A DNA stretch of 64,000 nucleotides from CATOSP01 sp965204715. GTDB lineage: Bacteria; Chloroflexota; Dehalococcoidia; Lucifugimonadales; UBA3495. Where the stretch lies: positions 868,001-932,000 of the forward strand of contig OZ242009.1 of the NCBI GenBank assembly GCA_965204715.1, read 5' to 3'. Shown piece after piece: positions 17,119 to 26,358 of this stretch; within the stretch, counting starts at the first letter, position 1; each line of letters opens with the position of its first letter. Position numbers and translations under genes: made by a program. A model generated the notes under the pieces. It made no database searches and was not told the DNA's origin. It saw only the letters and a list, made by a program, of their open reading frames with translations.

Positions 17119-18993
17119 CTACTTGCACTCAGGATCGCACCAGACATGCTCCCAGCGCATCCCCTGGTAGGTGAAGTTGTAGTTCTGGATGCGGTGCTCC
17201 ACACCGTGGTGCCGGTCGGTCCAGTAGATGTAGGGATTGGCCGTACCCTCGTAGGCCAGCCTCCCCATCTCGTGGACGATGGCCTTCCGCTTCTCCTGGT
17301 CCGGCTCCTTCACCTGCTGGTCGAACAGCGCCTCCAATCCCTCAGGAGCGTAGTACTTGCCGCGCCCGCCGCCGGTCCACTGGGGGATTGTCCCCCGGAT
17401 GTACCGGGCGAAGATCGCGTCGGGGTCGTTCATGAAGATGCTGCCTCCCTGGACCGCGAACTGGTAGTCTCCGGCCCAGTAGGCGTCGAAGCCCGCTCCG
17501 CTCTCCATCACCTTGATGGTGATGTCCCAGCCCAGGGCCTCCTCAAGCTGCTGTTTCACCAGCACCACCACGTCCGGGTAGTCGCAGCAGTTCCGGGCGT
17601 GCAGGGTGATCGAGAAGTCCGTGTCCATCCCCACGCTGGCCAGCAGCCGCTTGGCCTCCGCCAGGTCCTCTTCCGGCTTGACGCCATTGTTATCCCGGTA
17701 GCCCGGCAGTTTGTCGTACTCTTCGTCCGACCAGCTGTACCAGAAGCCCCTGGGCAGCGGGTAGCCCTTGGCGTACATCCCCTCGCTGATGTTGTCGATG
17801 ATCGGCTGCGGGTTGATGGCCAGATTGACCGCCTTCCTGACCTCGGGCTTGTCGAAGGGGGCCTTGGCCGTGTTCATCACGATGTACATCATGCTGATCG
17901 GACCGGCCCAGTGCATGGTCAGGTTGTCCATGTCTTCGTCAAGCTGCAATGCCTCGGCAACCGTCAGGTTGTCGATGGACTGGTTGCTAGTCAGGATCTG
18001 CCCTGTCTTGAACGCCGCGATGACCCGCCCCGAGTCCGTCATCACGAAGTGCTTCATCCCGTCAATGTACGGACGCCCCTCCTTGAAGTAATCGTCGTTC
18101 CGGTCGTACTCGACGGATACTTCCTTGACGTACTCCACGAACTTGAAGGGACCGGACCCGACAAGCGCGTCCATGTCGCTTCCCGCCATGGGTATCCCCT
18201 GACCCACCACCACGTGCTCGGGGATCAGCAGGCAGGTGTGGTTGGCTATGGCCGGGAAGAACCCCGCCGTGGGGAACTTGGTGATGACCTCCACCGTCTT
18301 CTCATCAATTGCCCGGGACTGCCCTGAATCGTAGTACAGACCCGTGTTGCAGTGGGTGGAGGTTGACCGCCCCTTGATGGCGGGGAACTGGTCCGGCGCC
18401 ACCATGCTCTCCAGGCTGAACACCACGTCCTTGGCCGTGACCGGGGTGCCGTCCCACCACTTGGCATCGGGGTGGACCTTGAAGGTGTAGGTCACACCGT
18501 CATCGGCCAGTTCCCAGCTTTCGCACAGGTCGCAGCGAAGGTCCCCCTGGTCCGCCGTCTCCGGGTTGTACTCGATGAGGTTGTTGAACAGGGGGGCCAT
18601 GTTCATGTTCAGCACGGCCGACTGGTGGATCATCCGCTGGCGCACGTCGGCGTACTGGCTCATGTTGATGAACCCGCCGCGCTTGGCCTCGGCGATGTAG
18701 TAGGGGTTTTCCTTCGCCTCAACCTTGGCCCCGGGGGCTACCTGGACCGCCGCGCCCTCGTGGGTCTTCTTCTCGTAGATCTCCGGCGTGACCACTACTT
18801 CCTTGACGACTTCGACTTCCTTGACCACCTCTTTCTCGACGATGACTTCTTTGGGGACCTCCTTGACCACTTCCTTCTCGATGATCTGCGGCTCCGCCGG
18901 CGCGGCTGACCCGCAGGCAATGACCAAGACCAGCGCCAATAACAGCGGGACCACGACGAGCCCCTTGCGATTCCTTGCCCAGTAGTAAGCCAT
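17119..18993 (-). CDS. peptide-type ABC substrate-binding lipoprotein (SBP 2), tandem duplicate
   Basis: Family 5 solute-binding lipoprotein, 624 aa. Signal and lipobox are GLVVVPLLLALVLVIACGSAAP, followed by the same EVVKEV linker as SBP 1. Protein and DNA are nearly identical to SBP 1 over the linker and first half (for example 16200-16440 against 18540-18780), with more divergence near the C-terminus, so the pair arose by recent duplication or gene conversion. Start ATG 18993 is preceded by GGAGGTC. It follows the DppC-like gene ending at 19074 at short distance and may be read through from that operon. Confidence 0.92.
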   Translation of the reverse strand: MAYYWARNRKGLVVVPLLLALVLVIACGSAAPAEPQIIEKEVVKEVPKEVIVEKEVVKEVEVVKEVVVTPEIYEKKTHEGAAVQVAPGAKVEAKENPYYIAEAKRGGFINMSQYADVRQRMIHQSAVLNMNMAPLFNNLIEYNPETADQGDLRCDLCESWELADDGVTYTFKVHPDAKWWDGTPVTAKDVVFSLESMVAPDQFPAIKGRSTSTHCNTGLYYDSGQSRAIDEKTVEVITKFPTAGFFPAIANHTCLLIPEHVVVGQGIPMAGSDMDALVGSGPFKFVEYVKEVSVEYDRNDDYFKEGRPYIDGMKHFVMTDSGRVIAAFKTGQILTSNQSIDNLTVAEALQLDEDMDNLTMHWAGPISMMYIVMNTAKAPFDKPEVRKAVNLAINPQPIIDNISEGMYAKGYPLPRGFWYSWSDEEYDKLPGYRDNNGVKPEEDLAEAKRLLASVGMDTDFSITLHARNCCDYPDVVVLVKQQLEEALGWDITIKVMESGAGFDAYWAGDYQFAVQGGSIFMNDPDAIFARYIRGTIPQWTGGGRGKYYAPEGLEALFDQQVKEPDQEKRKAIVHEMGRLAYEGTANPYIYWTDRHHGVEHRIQNYNFTYQGMRWEHVWCDPECK

Positions 18994-19027
18994 GTGTTGA
19001 CCTCCGTAAGCTAATGATTAGTGATCA

Positions 19028-19060
19028 GCGACCAGTGGCTGCTGTCTAGTCACTGGTCGC
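19028..19060 (-). terminator. inverted repeat after the second DppC-like gene
   Basis: Ten-base arms GCGACCAGTG / CACTGGTCGC with a 13-base loop, between the stop at 19074 and the SBP 2 start. No T-tract; it may be an attenuator or mRNA-stabilising hairpin. Confidence 0.45.
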
Positions 19061-19073
19061 CAGCCACTCAAAT

Positions 19074-20012
19074 TTATCCGGTCCCGCGCAGGCGGGGGTC
19101 CAGCACGTCCCGCAGGGCGTCGCCGAGCAGGTTCCAGGCGAAGACTACGATGACGATGGCCAGGCCGGGGAATATCGCCACCCAGGGGGCAAGTTTGATG
19201 GAACTTGCAGAAGCGCCGGTCAGCATCCCGCCCCAGGACGGTACGTTGGGAGGCGTGCCTACCCCCAGGAAGCTGAGGGAAGCCTCGGCGATGATTGCCC
19301 CTCCCAGGTGGATCGTGACACTGACGATGAACAGGGCGAAGCAGTTGGGAATCATATGGCGGACGATTATCCGCCAGTCTCCCGCGCCTACCGCCCTGGC
19401 CGCCAAAACGTAATCCGTCTCCTTGATGGCCAATGCCTGGGAACGCAGGATGCGGGCCGTGCTTGGTATATATATGATGCTCAGGGCGATCACCACGTTG
19501 TTTAGTGACGACCCCAGGGCCGCCATGATGGCGATGGCCAGGATCAACGACGGGAAGGCCATCATGCCGTCGATGACCCTCTGCACGGAAAGATCGGTCA
19601 GTCCTCCGAAGTGAACGCTGGCCACCCCTACAATCATGCCGATGGTGCATCCGATGAAAGAACTGAGCAGGCCTACATACAGGGATATTCTGGCCCCATG
19701 CACCAGCCTGCTATATACATCCCGCCCCAGGTGGTCGGTGCCCAGCCAGAATTGGGGGTCCGGCGACGCGAATACATCGACCTTGTTTCCGGAAGCAGCT
19801 TCCGGCCTTATCTGGTAGGGGTCGTGGGTGTCAAGCACGTTTGCGAACACGGCAACGAGGACGAGGATGGCAGCCACGACTGCGCCGAATGCTCCCAGGG
19901 GCTTGGTGCGGAAGAAATTCGCCAGGTTCTGGACGGCGGTGCGCTTGGGCTTCAGTCCGCCTTCGGGCTGTCCGGGCAGGGCTATCGCCCCGATCCCTCG
20001 GTCTTGGCTCAT
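19074..20012 (-). CDS. peptide-type ABC transporter permease, DppC-like (second set)
   Basis: DppC-type permease with the loop WLGTDHLGRDVYSRLVHGARISLYVG and the EAA-like segment TDYVLAARAVGAGDWRIIVRHMIPN. The frame is open for 28 further codons upstream, but ATG 20012 with AGGAG eight bases before it gives MSQDRG and a normal 312-aa protein. It is the last permease of the operon SBP 3-DppB-DppC. Confidence 0.92.
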   Translation of the reverse strand: MSQDRGIGAIALPGQPEGGLKPKRTAVQNLANFFRTKPLGAFGAVVAAILVLVAVFANVLDTHDPYQIRPEAASGNKVDVFASPDPQFWLGTDHLGRDVYSRLVHGARISLYVGLLSSFIGCTIGMIVGVASVHFGGLTDLSVQRVIDGMMAFPSLILAIAIMAALGSSLNNVVIALSIIYIPSTARILRSQALAIKETDYVLAARAVGAGDWRIIVRHMIPNCFALFIVSVTIHLGGAIIAEASLSFLGVGTPPNVPSWGGMLTGASASSIKLAPWVAIFPGLAIVIVVFAWNLLGDALRDVLDPRLRGTG

Positions 20013-20090
20013 CGTCTTCTCCTGGGAGCCGGTTCTATGGTAGCCGTTCTTTCTATGGTAGCCACAAGGGCATCCTGCGTTGGTTGGTAG

Positions 20091-20111
20091 GGGCAACCCT
20101 TGTGGTTGCCC
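20091..20111 (-). repeat. intercistronic hairpin between dppB- and dppC-like genes
   Basis: GGGCAACC / GGTTGCCC (20091-20098 and 20104-20111). A second overlapping pair, CCACAAGGG near 20062 with CCCTTGTGG near 20096-20106, can form instead. The stretch also contains TCTATGGTAGCC twice (about 20034 and 20052). It looks like an intercistronic repeat. Confidence 0.4.
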
Positions 20112-20138
20112 TTGGCCGGGACAGTATCCGGCATCAGA

Positions 20139-21107
20139 TCAGGTGTACCGTATTCGCGGGTTCAGCCAGGCGTAAAGCAGGTCCAGGAACAAGTTCAGTA
20201 CAAGTACCAGCACCGTTATCAGCACGATGACCGCCTGGATCATGGGAAAGTCGCGGTGGAATATGCTGGTAACCAGCAACCGCCCCATTCCCGGCACCAT
20301 GAAGATGACCTCGATTATGATCGTGCCCGCCATGAGCCGCCCGAATTCGTAACCGGAGATAGTCACCACGGGCAGCATGGCGTTCTTCAGAGCGTGGCGG
20401 AAAACCACCACCGCTTCCCGCAGTCCCTTGGAGCGGGCTGTGCGGATGTAGTCCTCGCGGAACACTTCCAGCATGGCCGACCGCGTTATCCTGGCGATGA
20501 AGGCCATGTTCGAGAACCCCAACGCCAACGCCGGGAAGAAGAGCTGCTTTAGGTTGGACGCCGGGTCTTCCCACAGGCTCACGTAAACGATGGGCGGCAT
20601 CCATCCGAAGATCAGGACCAGGAAGAAAATCATCAGGATGGCCAGCCAGAAATTGGGGATCGCTACCCCGGCGATGGTGATGACCCGTGTAGCGTAGTCC
20701 GCAATGGTGTCCTGCCTGATTGCGGACACGACTCCCAGGGGAACGGCCACGATCACGGCCAGGATGGTGGCGAGAATGCCAAGCTCCAGGGTAACGGGGA
20801 ACTTTTGCTTCAGGTCGTCGGCGACTGGGGTCTCGTAGAAGAAAGAGGTGCCGAAGTCCAGCCGGGCCATGTTGCCTACCCAGATGGCGTACTGGACGAC
20901 GATAGGCTTGTCAGTGCCCAGTTTTTTCCGCAACTCGGCCAGCTGTTCCTGGCTGTACTCGTTCTCTTCTCCGCCCGCTTCTCCGCCCGCCAGGAGCATC
21001 ACTGCCGGGTCCCCAGGCACGATGCGCAACAGGACAAAGATGACGATAGTCACCAGCAGCAGTGTGGGTATGAAGAGGAAGGTCCTTTTGACTACGTATG
21101 CCTGCAT
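20139..21107 (-). CDS. peptide-type ABC transporter permease, DppB-like (second set)
   Basis: DppB-type permease, 322 aa: first span FLFIPTLLLVTIVIFVLLRIVPGDPAV, EAA loop EDYIRTARSKGLREAVVVFRHALKNAMLP, C-terminal LLYAWLNPRIRYT. The loop after span 1 carries the paralogues' Glu-rich insertion (GGEENEYSQEQLAELRKKLG). It is co-transcribed with the DppC gene downstream and the binding protein upstream. Confidence 0.92.
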   Translation of the reverse strand: MQAYVVKRTFLFIPTLLLVTIVIFVLLRIVPGDPAVMLLAGGEAGGEENEYSQEQLAELRKKLGTDKPIVVQYAIWVGNMARLDFGTSFFYETPVADDLKQKFPVTLELGILATILAVIVAVPLGVVSAIRQDTIADYATRVITIAGVAIPNFWLAILMIFFLVLIFGWMPPIVYVSLWEDPASNLKQLFFPALALGFSNMAFIARITRSAMLEVFREDYIRTARSKGLREAVVVFRHALKNAMLPVVTISGYEFGRLMAGTIIIEVIFMVPGMGRLLVTSIFHRDFPMIQAVIVLITVLVLVLNLFLDLLYAWLNPRIRYT

Positions 21108-21163
21108 CAGCCTGCTCCGCCTCGATATACTGGGAGCGCGGGCGAGACACCCGCGCCGGGGGT

Positions 21164-21188
21164 GGGCGGCCTGCTACGCAGACCGCCC
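21164..21188 (-). terminator. hairpin between SBP 3 and its permease genes
   Basis: GGGCGG-C-CTGC-TAC-GCAG-A-CCGCCC, an almost perfect stem 50 bases after the stop of the 21238-23241 gene. Same position as the hairpins after SBP 1 and SBP 4. Confidence 0.55.
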
Positions 21189-21237
21189 AGAAATTCTGCA
21201 AATCCCCTGATCAAACGAATCACAGTTCAGACAACCC

Positions 21238-23241
21238 CTAACGGCAAGCGTCCACCGGATCGCACCAGAGATGTTCCCACTTGGTGCCCATGTAGTGGCT
21301 GGGATGCAGGTGGAAGTTCTTGATCTGGGTGGCCACCGGGAAGGCGCGCGCACCCCAGAACAGATTGATGTACTGGGCATCCTCGTTCATAAGGATGTCT
21401 TCCATCTGCCGGACGATGGCCTTCCGCTTCTCCAAATCCAACTCCTGGGACTGCTGCTTGTACAGGTCCTCAAACCCGCTGGGGTGCTGGAAGTTGGCCC
21501 CGGGAGCGCCGCCGGCGCCCCACCTGGTCATGGTGCTGTTGACCCACTGGGCGTAGACCACGTCCGGGTCCATCAGCGAGAGAGAACGCCCCTGGACCAT
21601 GAACTGGAACTCCCCGGCATCGTAGGCTTTATAGCCTGCGGCGCTCTCATAGGTCTTGATGGTGGCCTGGATGCCGATCTTCTTCAGTTGCTCCGCGACA
21701 ATGGCAGCCTCGTCCGGGTAGCCTACGGCGTTCCGGGCGGAGAGCGTCACCTCGAACCCGTCCGGCAGGCCGGCTTCAGCCAGAAGCTCCCTCGCCCGGT
21801 CCAGGTCTCGCGGGTCCTTTTGCAGGCCCTCTACGCCCTTGAGGCTCCCCGTAACCGGAGTGCCGGTGCCGTCAACATAGCGGTAGCCGGGCAGGGAGAG
21901 CAGTTCCTCAGTCTTGCGTCCGAAGACCGTGTCTGGCGGGAACGGAGACCCCATCCACCAGACTCCCGCGCTCAATGTATCCACCACCTCCCAGCGGTCG
22001 ATGGCCAGGTTGACTGCCTGCCTGACCCTGACATCGTCGAAGGGGGCCTTGGTCGTGTTAAACCCCACTCCGTGTGCCAGGATGGGTCCGGCCCAGTGGA
22101 AATCCACCTTCCCTTTGAGCTCCTCTTGCAGCCTCAGCGCGTCGTGAACGCCGATTTGATGCACGATCCAGTTGACCATCAGCACCTGGCCTGTCTGGAA
22201 CGCCGCCATCTGGGATGCAGAGTCGATGATGATGACGTGCCGCATCCCATCAATGCGAGGGTAGCCTTCCTTCCAGTAGTTCGGGTTGGCTTCGTACTCG
22301 TTCTGGACATCCTTGGTGTACTTCTTGTGCAGGAAGGGGCCGGAGCCGTTGAAGTCCTCCGGAGTCTTGATGGTCTGGGCTTTTCTTTCGCCAAGCACGG
22401 TGTGCTTGGGCAACATCTTGAACACGTCGAGAGACAGGGTGGGAATGAAAGCGGGCGCGGGGAACAGGGTCTCCACCTCCACGGTGTACTGGTCGATAGC
22501 CCGGGCCATTCCCGCCTCATAGTAGTTGTCGGTAAAGATGGCCCCGGTCCGGGTCGCGCCTTGTATACCATCAAGCCCATTGCAGTCCGCGCAGACGCCG
22601 CCGTCCATACTGAACACGATGTCTTCGGCAGTAACCGGCTTACCGTCGTGCCAGGTCGCGTTCTGACGGAGATAGAACACGTAGGTCGTGGGACCGGTCT
22701 GCTCCCAGCTTTCGGCCAGGTCGCCCCTTATGTCCAGGGGATCGTCGGTCTCGGGGTTGAACTCGAGCAGGCCGTTGAATACCGGGGAGGTGTTCTTGAG
22801 CTGAGATCCAGCCCACTCCCAGATGGCCTTCTGGGTGGGCGCGTTGTAGTCCATAAAGGTGATGAAGCCGCCGCGCTTGGCCCCAGTCATTGCGGGCACG
22901 GCTGTCGGCTCTGGCTTGGCCTCGGGGACTACAGTCGCCGCCACCATCTGGGCAGGCTTCATCCCCTCAGGCCTCACCTCGACTATCTTGGTGACTTCCA
23001 CTTCCTTGACTACTTCCTTCTCGACCACCACCTCTTTGGGCACTTCCTTGACCACCTCCTTCTCCACCACCACCTGCTCGGCTGGAGCGGCAGACCCGCA
23101 GGCAATGAGGAAAAGCAAAGTGAGAAGCATCGATCCCAGTGCGATATATCTGATGTTCCGATTGGGGGCGGACTCTATCCGCCGCTCCCCGGTCGGCATA
23201 ACGGTATGGGGCAACGTTCTCAGGTTGGACAGCTTTAGCAT
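21238..23241 (-). CDS. peptide-type ABC substrate-binding lipoprotein (SBP 3)
   Basis: Family 5 solute-binding lipoprotein of about 667 aa. I chose ATG 23241 because GGAGGG lies eight bases upstream. The signal is unusually late: about 27 residues precede the hydrophobic segment IALGSMLLTLLFLIACGSAAP. Part of this leader (LRTLPHTVMPTG) is encoded by a copy of the palindromic repeat that stands intact at 23326-23365. A KEVVKEVPKEVVVEKEV linker and the binding domain (LLEFNPETDDPLDIRGDLAESWEQTG) follow. First gene of the SBP-DppB-DppC operon. Confidence 0.9.
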   Translation of the reverse strand: MLKLSNLRTLPHTVMPTGERRIESAPNRNIRYIALGSMLLTLLFLIACGSAAPAEQVVVEKEVVKEVPKEVVVEKEVVKEVEVTKIVEVRPEGMKPAQMVAATVVPEAKPEPTAVPAMTGAKRGGFITFMDYNAPTQKAIWEWAGSQLKNTSPVFNGLLEFNPETDDPLDIRGDLAESWEQTGPTTYVFYLRQNATWHDGKPVTAEDIVFSMDGGVCADCNGLDGIQGATRTGAIFTDNYYEAGMARAIDQYTVEVETLFPAPAFIPTLSLDVFKMLPKHTVLGERKAQTIKTPEDFNGSGPFLHKKYTKDVQNEYEANPNYWKEGYPRIDGMRHVIIIDSASQMAAFQTGQVLMVNWIVHQIGVHDALRLQEELKGKVDFHWAGPILAHGVGFNTTKAPFDDVRVRQAVNLAIDRWEVVDTLSAGVWWMGSPFPPDTVFGRKTEELLSLPGYRYVDGTGTPVTGSLKGVEGLQKDPRDLDRARELLAEAGLPDGFEVTLSARNAVGYPDEAAIVAEQLKKIGIQATIKTYESAAGYKAYDAGEFQFMVQGRSLSLMDPDVVYAQWVNSTMTRWGAGGAPGANFQHPSGFEDLYKQQSQELDLEKRKAIVRQMEDILMNEDAQYINLFWGARAFPVATQIKNFHLHPSHYMGTKWEHLWCDPVDACR

Positions 23242-23325
23242 CTTGCTCCCTCCGAAATGTGGGGTATGCACACAAAAAACAGGCGCAACCTACTGGGCGT
23301 GAAATCCGCCGCTGAGAAGTGGTTC

Positions 23326-23365
23326 CTCCCATACCGCCATGCCGGTCGGCATGGCGGTATGGGAG
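23326..23365. repeat. perfect palindrome, 19-bp arms (REP-like), partly copied into the SBP 3 gene
   Basis: Arms 23326-23344 and 23347-23365 (CTCCCATACCGCCATGCCG and its complement) around a GT loop. The right half plus flank (about 23342-23375) recurs in diverged form at 23189-23223, inside the start of SBP 3 (shared GGTCGGCAT, CGGTATGGG and ACGTTCTCA blocks). Confidence 0.7.
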
Positions 23366-23795
23366 ACGTTCTCAAGGAGATGGCGGAAGCCTTCAGGACG
23401 AAGGCCACGACCCCAGTATGGAAGCGCCTGTACAGAGTATGGTAATATGCAAAACGGTACGTGTTACCAGCACGTTCCACTCCTTCCCCGGGCGGTCTGG
23501 TTGCGCGACGAGTCCGACCGGGGTTTTTCTTTATCTTGGCTTACCTGCTATTGTTCTTTTAGTTTAGGGCTTTACGCTATCCTCCAGATTGAACGAGTAT
23601 TCGCAATCCGCTGCGAAACATCGAATATCGCATTGCATTACGTACACTGATTGAGCGTTGGCAGGTAATGTAAGTTATCTGAATAAGTGATGTCAAGACG
23701 GGATTTGTGATGTTGGAAACTGGAATATATCCGGTGCCGTGATAGGGTTGCTTCGGCCGGGAGGCGGGCTAGGCAGGTTCGAAAGAAGGGCTGCA

Positions 23796-23838
23796 AATAG
23801 GGTCGCGCCCCTGCTCGATGCAGGGGCGCGACCCTATT
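23796..23838 (-). terminator. perfect 19-bp hairpin after the NHL gene
   Basis: Arms 23796-23814 and 23820-23838 (AATAGGGTCGCGCCCCTGC and its complement), loop TCGAT, 65 bases past the NHL stop. Likely a factor-independent stop or a REP-type element; the T content after the stem is low. Confidence 0.55.
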
Positions 23839-23902
23839 CGAACGGAGAAGTAGCCTGCCAATCCGGGAGGACCGGTGGGCCCAACCGGGGCAGTCAACAG
23901 GG

Positions 23903-24961
23903 CTACAGATTGAACTGGGGGTCCATGTAGTCCTCGTCCTTTTCGAATATCTGGACGCGGCCGCGGTGGGAGTCGGTTATCATCAGACGGTTGGTGGCCT
24001 GGTCGAAGGCGCAGGCAACCGGCATCCGGAAGTAGTTCTGGATCTCCGGGTTCTTCACCCGCCGGCGGGCCTTGCCCATGTCCGGGTTGGCGACAATCGA
24101 CATCTCGGCCCACTTGGACAGTCCGCGGGCCTCTCCTCTAAGAGTGGCCAGGGTACCGCCTATCGAGTTGAAGATCACCACCCGCTCGTTCATCCAGTCC
24201 ACCACATAGACGTCGCCATCCTGGTCTACGGCCACGCCGGTGGGATGGTTCAGGTCGTTGGGATTCTCCCCGATTTCCCGGACTGTAGCGTGGATGTAAG
24301 GCGTGTCACCCGAATTGGATACCCCGGTCTTCTTGCCGGAGCCGAAGGTCATCAAATATTCGCCGTCTGCGGTGAACTTCTGGACCCGGTGGTTGTTCCA
24401 GTCGGCAATGTAGATGTTGCCGTCGTTGTCCAGCGTGATGCCCCAGGGCATGTCCAGCTCGCCCTCGGCGTCGCCCTTGCTGCCGAATCCGGTGATGTAC
24501 TGGCCGTCCCTGGTGAACTTCTGGATGCGGCTGTTGAGGCTGTTGACCACCCAGAGGTTGTCATCGGCGTCGAACACCATGCCGGAAGGGCCGTTGAGTT
24601 GGCCCTCGCCGTCGCCCTGCTCGCCCCAGACCTTGAGAAGATTGCCCTCGGAATCAAAGACGGTGATGCGGTTAAGCCACTCATCCGCAGTATAAACATT
24701 CTCGTCCTTGTCAAGCGCCAGGTCAGTGGGCCATACCCACTGTCCCTCTGCCTCGCCGCTTCGGCCAAATTCACCCAGGAACTCCTGGTCGACGGTGGCC
24801 TTGGTAACCCGCGGGGAAGTGCGGTTGAGAACGTAGATCACGTCGTTTTTGCCGGCCGCTATGCCAATGGGCTGGGTGAGGCCGTTGCCAGCGCCGCCCC
24901 TGCGCCCCACGTAGTGGCTGTACTGCCAGCATCGCCCTGATGCTACGGTGATTTGTGCCAT
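23903..24961 (-). CDS. NHL-repeat six-bladed propeller protein
   Basis: 352 aa of NHL repeats, for example QPIGIAAGKNDVIYVLNRTSPRV, WPTDLALDKDENVYTADEWLNRITVFDSEG, MPWGITLDNDGNIYIADWNNHRVQKF and HPTGVAVDQDGDVYVVDWMNERVVIF. Five to six blades are visible. NHL propellers are binding or lyase scaffolds; no catalytic residues can be assigned and no signal peptide is seen. It is followed upstream on the same strand by DUF1501 and DUF1800 genes, suggesting a shared cluster. Confidence 0.88.
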   Translation of the reverse strand: MAQITVASGRCWQYSHYVGRRGGAGNGLTQPIGIAAGKNDVIYVLNRTSPRVTKATVDQEFLGEFGRSGEAEGQWVWPTDLALDKDENVYTADEWLNRITVFDSEGNLLKVWGEQGDGEGQLNGPSGMVFDADDNLWVVNSLNSRIQKFTRDGQYITGFGSKGDAEGELDMPWGITLDNDGNIYIADWNNHRVQKFTADGEYLMTFGSGKKTGVSNSGDTPYIHATVREIGENPNDLNHPTGVAVDQDGDVYVVDWMNERVVIFNSIGGTLATLRGEARGLSKWAEMSIVANPDMGKARRRVKNPEIQNYFRMPVACAFDQATNRLMITDSHRGRVQIFEKDEDYMDPQFNL

Positions 24962-25020
24962 ATTGGGTACCTCCAGTATGTCTTGGAGTCATGGGGCCTG
25001 TTGCCTGATATGGTCAGACT

Positions 25021-25054
25021 CGGCGGGCAGCGCACCCCGCTGATCTGCCCGCCG
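25021..25054 (-). terminator. inverted repeat between DUF1501 and NHL genes
   Basis: Ten-base arms CGGCGGGCAG / CTGCCCGCCG (25021-25030, 25045-25054), just after the stop of the DUF1501 gene and upstream of the NHL start. Confidence 0.5.
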
Positions 25055-25092
25055 GAAGTTGCCGGTTCTGGTTCTGTCTAATGACGGGCGGC

Positions 25093-26220
25093 CTAGAGGA
25101 AGCTGTGCTTCTCGAAGCTCCCGTTCACTATCGGCTTCGCGTCCAGCCCGAACCAGTCCTCTATGATCGTGCTGTACCCGCCACGGAAGTCGTAGTTCGG
25201 CACCAGGTCTCCCTGCTCCAGGTCCTCCGCCTTCGCCGACGGGTACTGCCCGTACATTCCTCCCTTCACCGCGTCCCCTATCGCAAACGCAGCTCCCGCC
25301 GCTCCGTGGTCCGTACCGGACCCGTTGTCATGCACCCGCCTCCCGAACTCCGTGAACAGGTACATGATTACGTTCTCCCCGGTCCCGTGCGCGTGCAGGT
25401 CCTCGAAGAACGCCGATATCCCCTCAGACACGTCCTTCCACAACGTCGGGTGCGCTCCGGCCTCCCCGGCGTGGGTGTCAAAGCTCCCGTGCTGCGTGTA
25501 GAAGATCCGCGTCCCCAGGTCGGCCAGGTACACCTGCGCTATGTCCTTCAGGTGCGCCGCTACCGGGCTGTTCGGATACTCCACGCTGGACGAGTACATC
25601 TCCGGCGCCACCTTTACGATGTCCGCTCCGGTCATCGCTTCCATCCCCGTGGACCTCAGGTAGTCCGTCACCATACCCGATCCTACCGCCGGCGAGTACA
25701 TCCGCGCGAACAGGTCCAATGCCTTCATCCGCTGCGACTCGTCGCTGATCCCGGTCAGCACCCCGTAGGTCTCCAGGTCCGCTATCGCCGCCACCGGCAC
25801 TCCCGGCACCACCAGCGCCCGCGGCAGTCCGTGCCCGAAGTTGATCGCCGTCAGCACGTTCTCCTTGTTCGGGTCCAGCTCCCGGGCCAGCCGTCCGGCC
25901 CAGCCTTCCGTCCCCACCTTGTCCGGCTCGCAGGTGTGCCAGATGTCCATGGACCGGAAGTGGGAGCGGGGCGAGTCCGCGTAGCCGATGCCGTGCAGCA
26001 CCGCCACCTTGCCCTGGTCGTACAGCTCCTTGATTGGCCCCATGGCCGGCATGAAGCCCAGCTGACCGTCCACCTTGATGATGTCTTCCTGCCTGTACTG
26101 CACCGCCGGGCGGTTGTCGTAGTACAGGGGATCGTTGTACGGAATCACCGTGTTGAAGTAGTCGTTGCCGCCGGTCAGCTGCAACACCACAATGACAGGG
26201 TCTTTCTTCGTCGAGGTCAT
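25093..26220 (-). CDS. DUF1501 domain-containing protein
   Basis: DUF1501 proteins belong to an alkaline-phosphatase/sulfatase-like superfamily and are usually encoded next to DUF1800, as here. Signature pieces are IVVLQLTGGNDYFNTVIPYND, LHGIGYADSPRSHFRSMDIWHT, RIFYTQHGSFDTHAGE and VIMYLFTEFGRRVHDNGSGTDHGAAG. Start ATG 26220 has AAGGAG before it. About 375 aa. Many family members carry a Tat signal; none is seen here, so it may be cytoplasmic. Function not established. Confidence 0.88.
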   Translation of the reverse strand: MTSTKKDPVIVVLQLTGGNDYFNTVIPYNDPLYYDNRPAVQYRQEDIIKVDGQLGFMPAMGPIKELYDQGKVAVLHGIGYADSPRSHFRSMDIWHTCEPDKVGTEGWAGRLARELDPNKENVLTAINFGHGLPRALVVPGVPVAAIADLETYGVLTGISDESQRMKALDLFARMYSPAVGSGMVTDYLRSTGMEAMTGADIVKVAPEMYSSSVEYPNSPVAAHLKDIAQVYLADLGTRIFYTQHGSFDTHAGEAGAHPTLWKDVSEGISAFFEDLHAHGTGENVIMYLFTEFGRRVHDNGSGTDHGAAGAAFAIGDAVKGGMYGQYPSAKAEDLEQGDLVPNYDFRGGYSTIIEDWFGLDAKPIVNGSFEKHSFL

Positions 26221-26358
26221 GGCTGTCTCCTTGGCTTGATGTTTCCTCTCCATCCGAGAGGCAGGGCGTAACCCTTCTCACCTGCTGGGAACATCGGGGG
26301 TGAGGAATGTTCCAAGTACGTTTCCCTCACCCCAACTCTCTCCCAAGGGGATATCGGA

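Larger units (their letters stand above)
23242..23902. other. 661-base intergenic region with two large palindromes
   Basis: Holds the 19-bp-arm palindromes 23326-23365 and 23796-23838, listed separately, and an AT-rich stretch 23540-23740. The latter is a plausible promoter region for SBP 3; on the minus strand TTGACA at about 23692 is followed 17 bases later by TTACAT. No gene seen. Confidence 0.5.

Noticed and set aside
23770..23790. GGTTCGAAAG as part of a tRNA T-arm
   Set aside because: No matching acceptor or other arms can be built around it.
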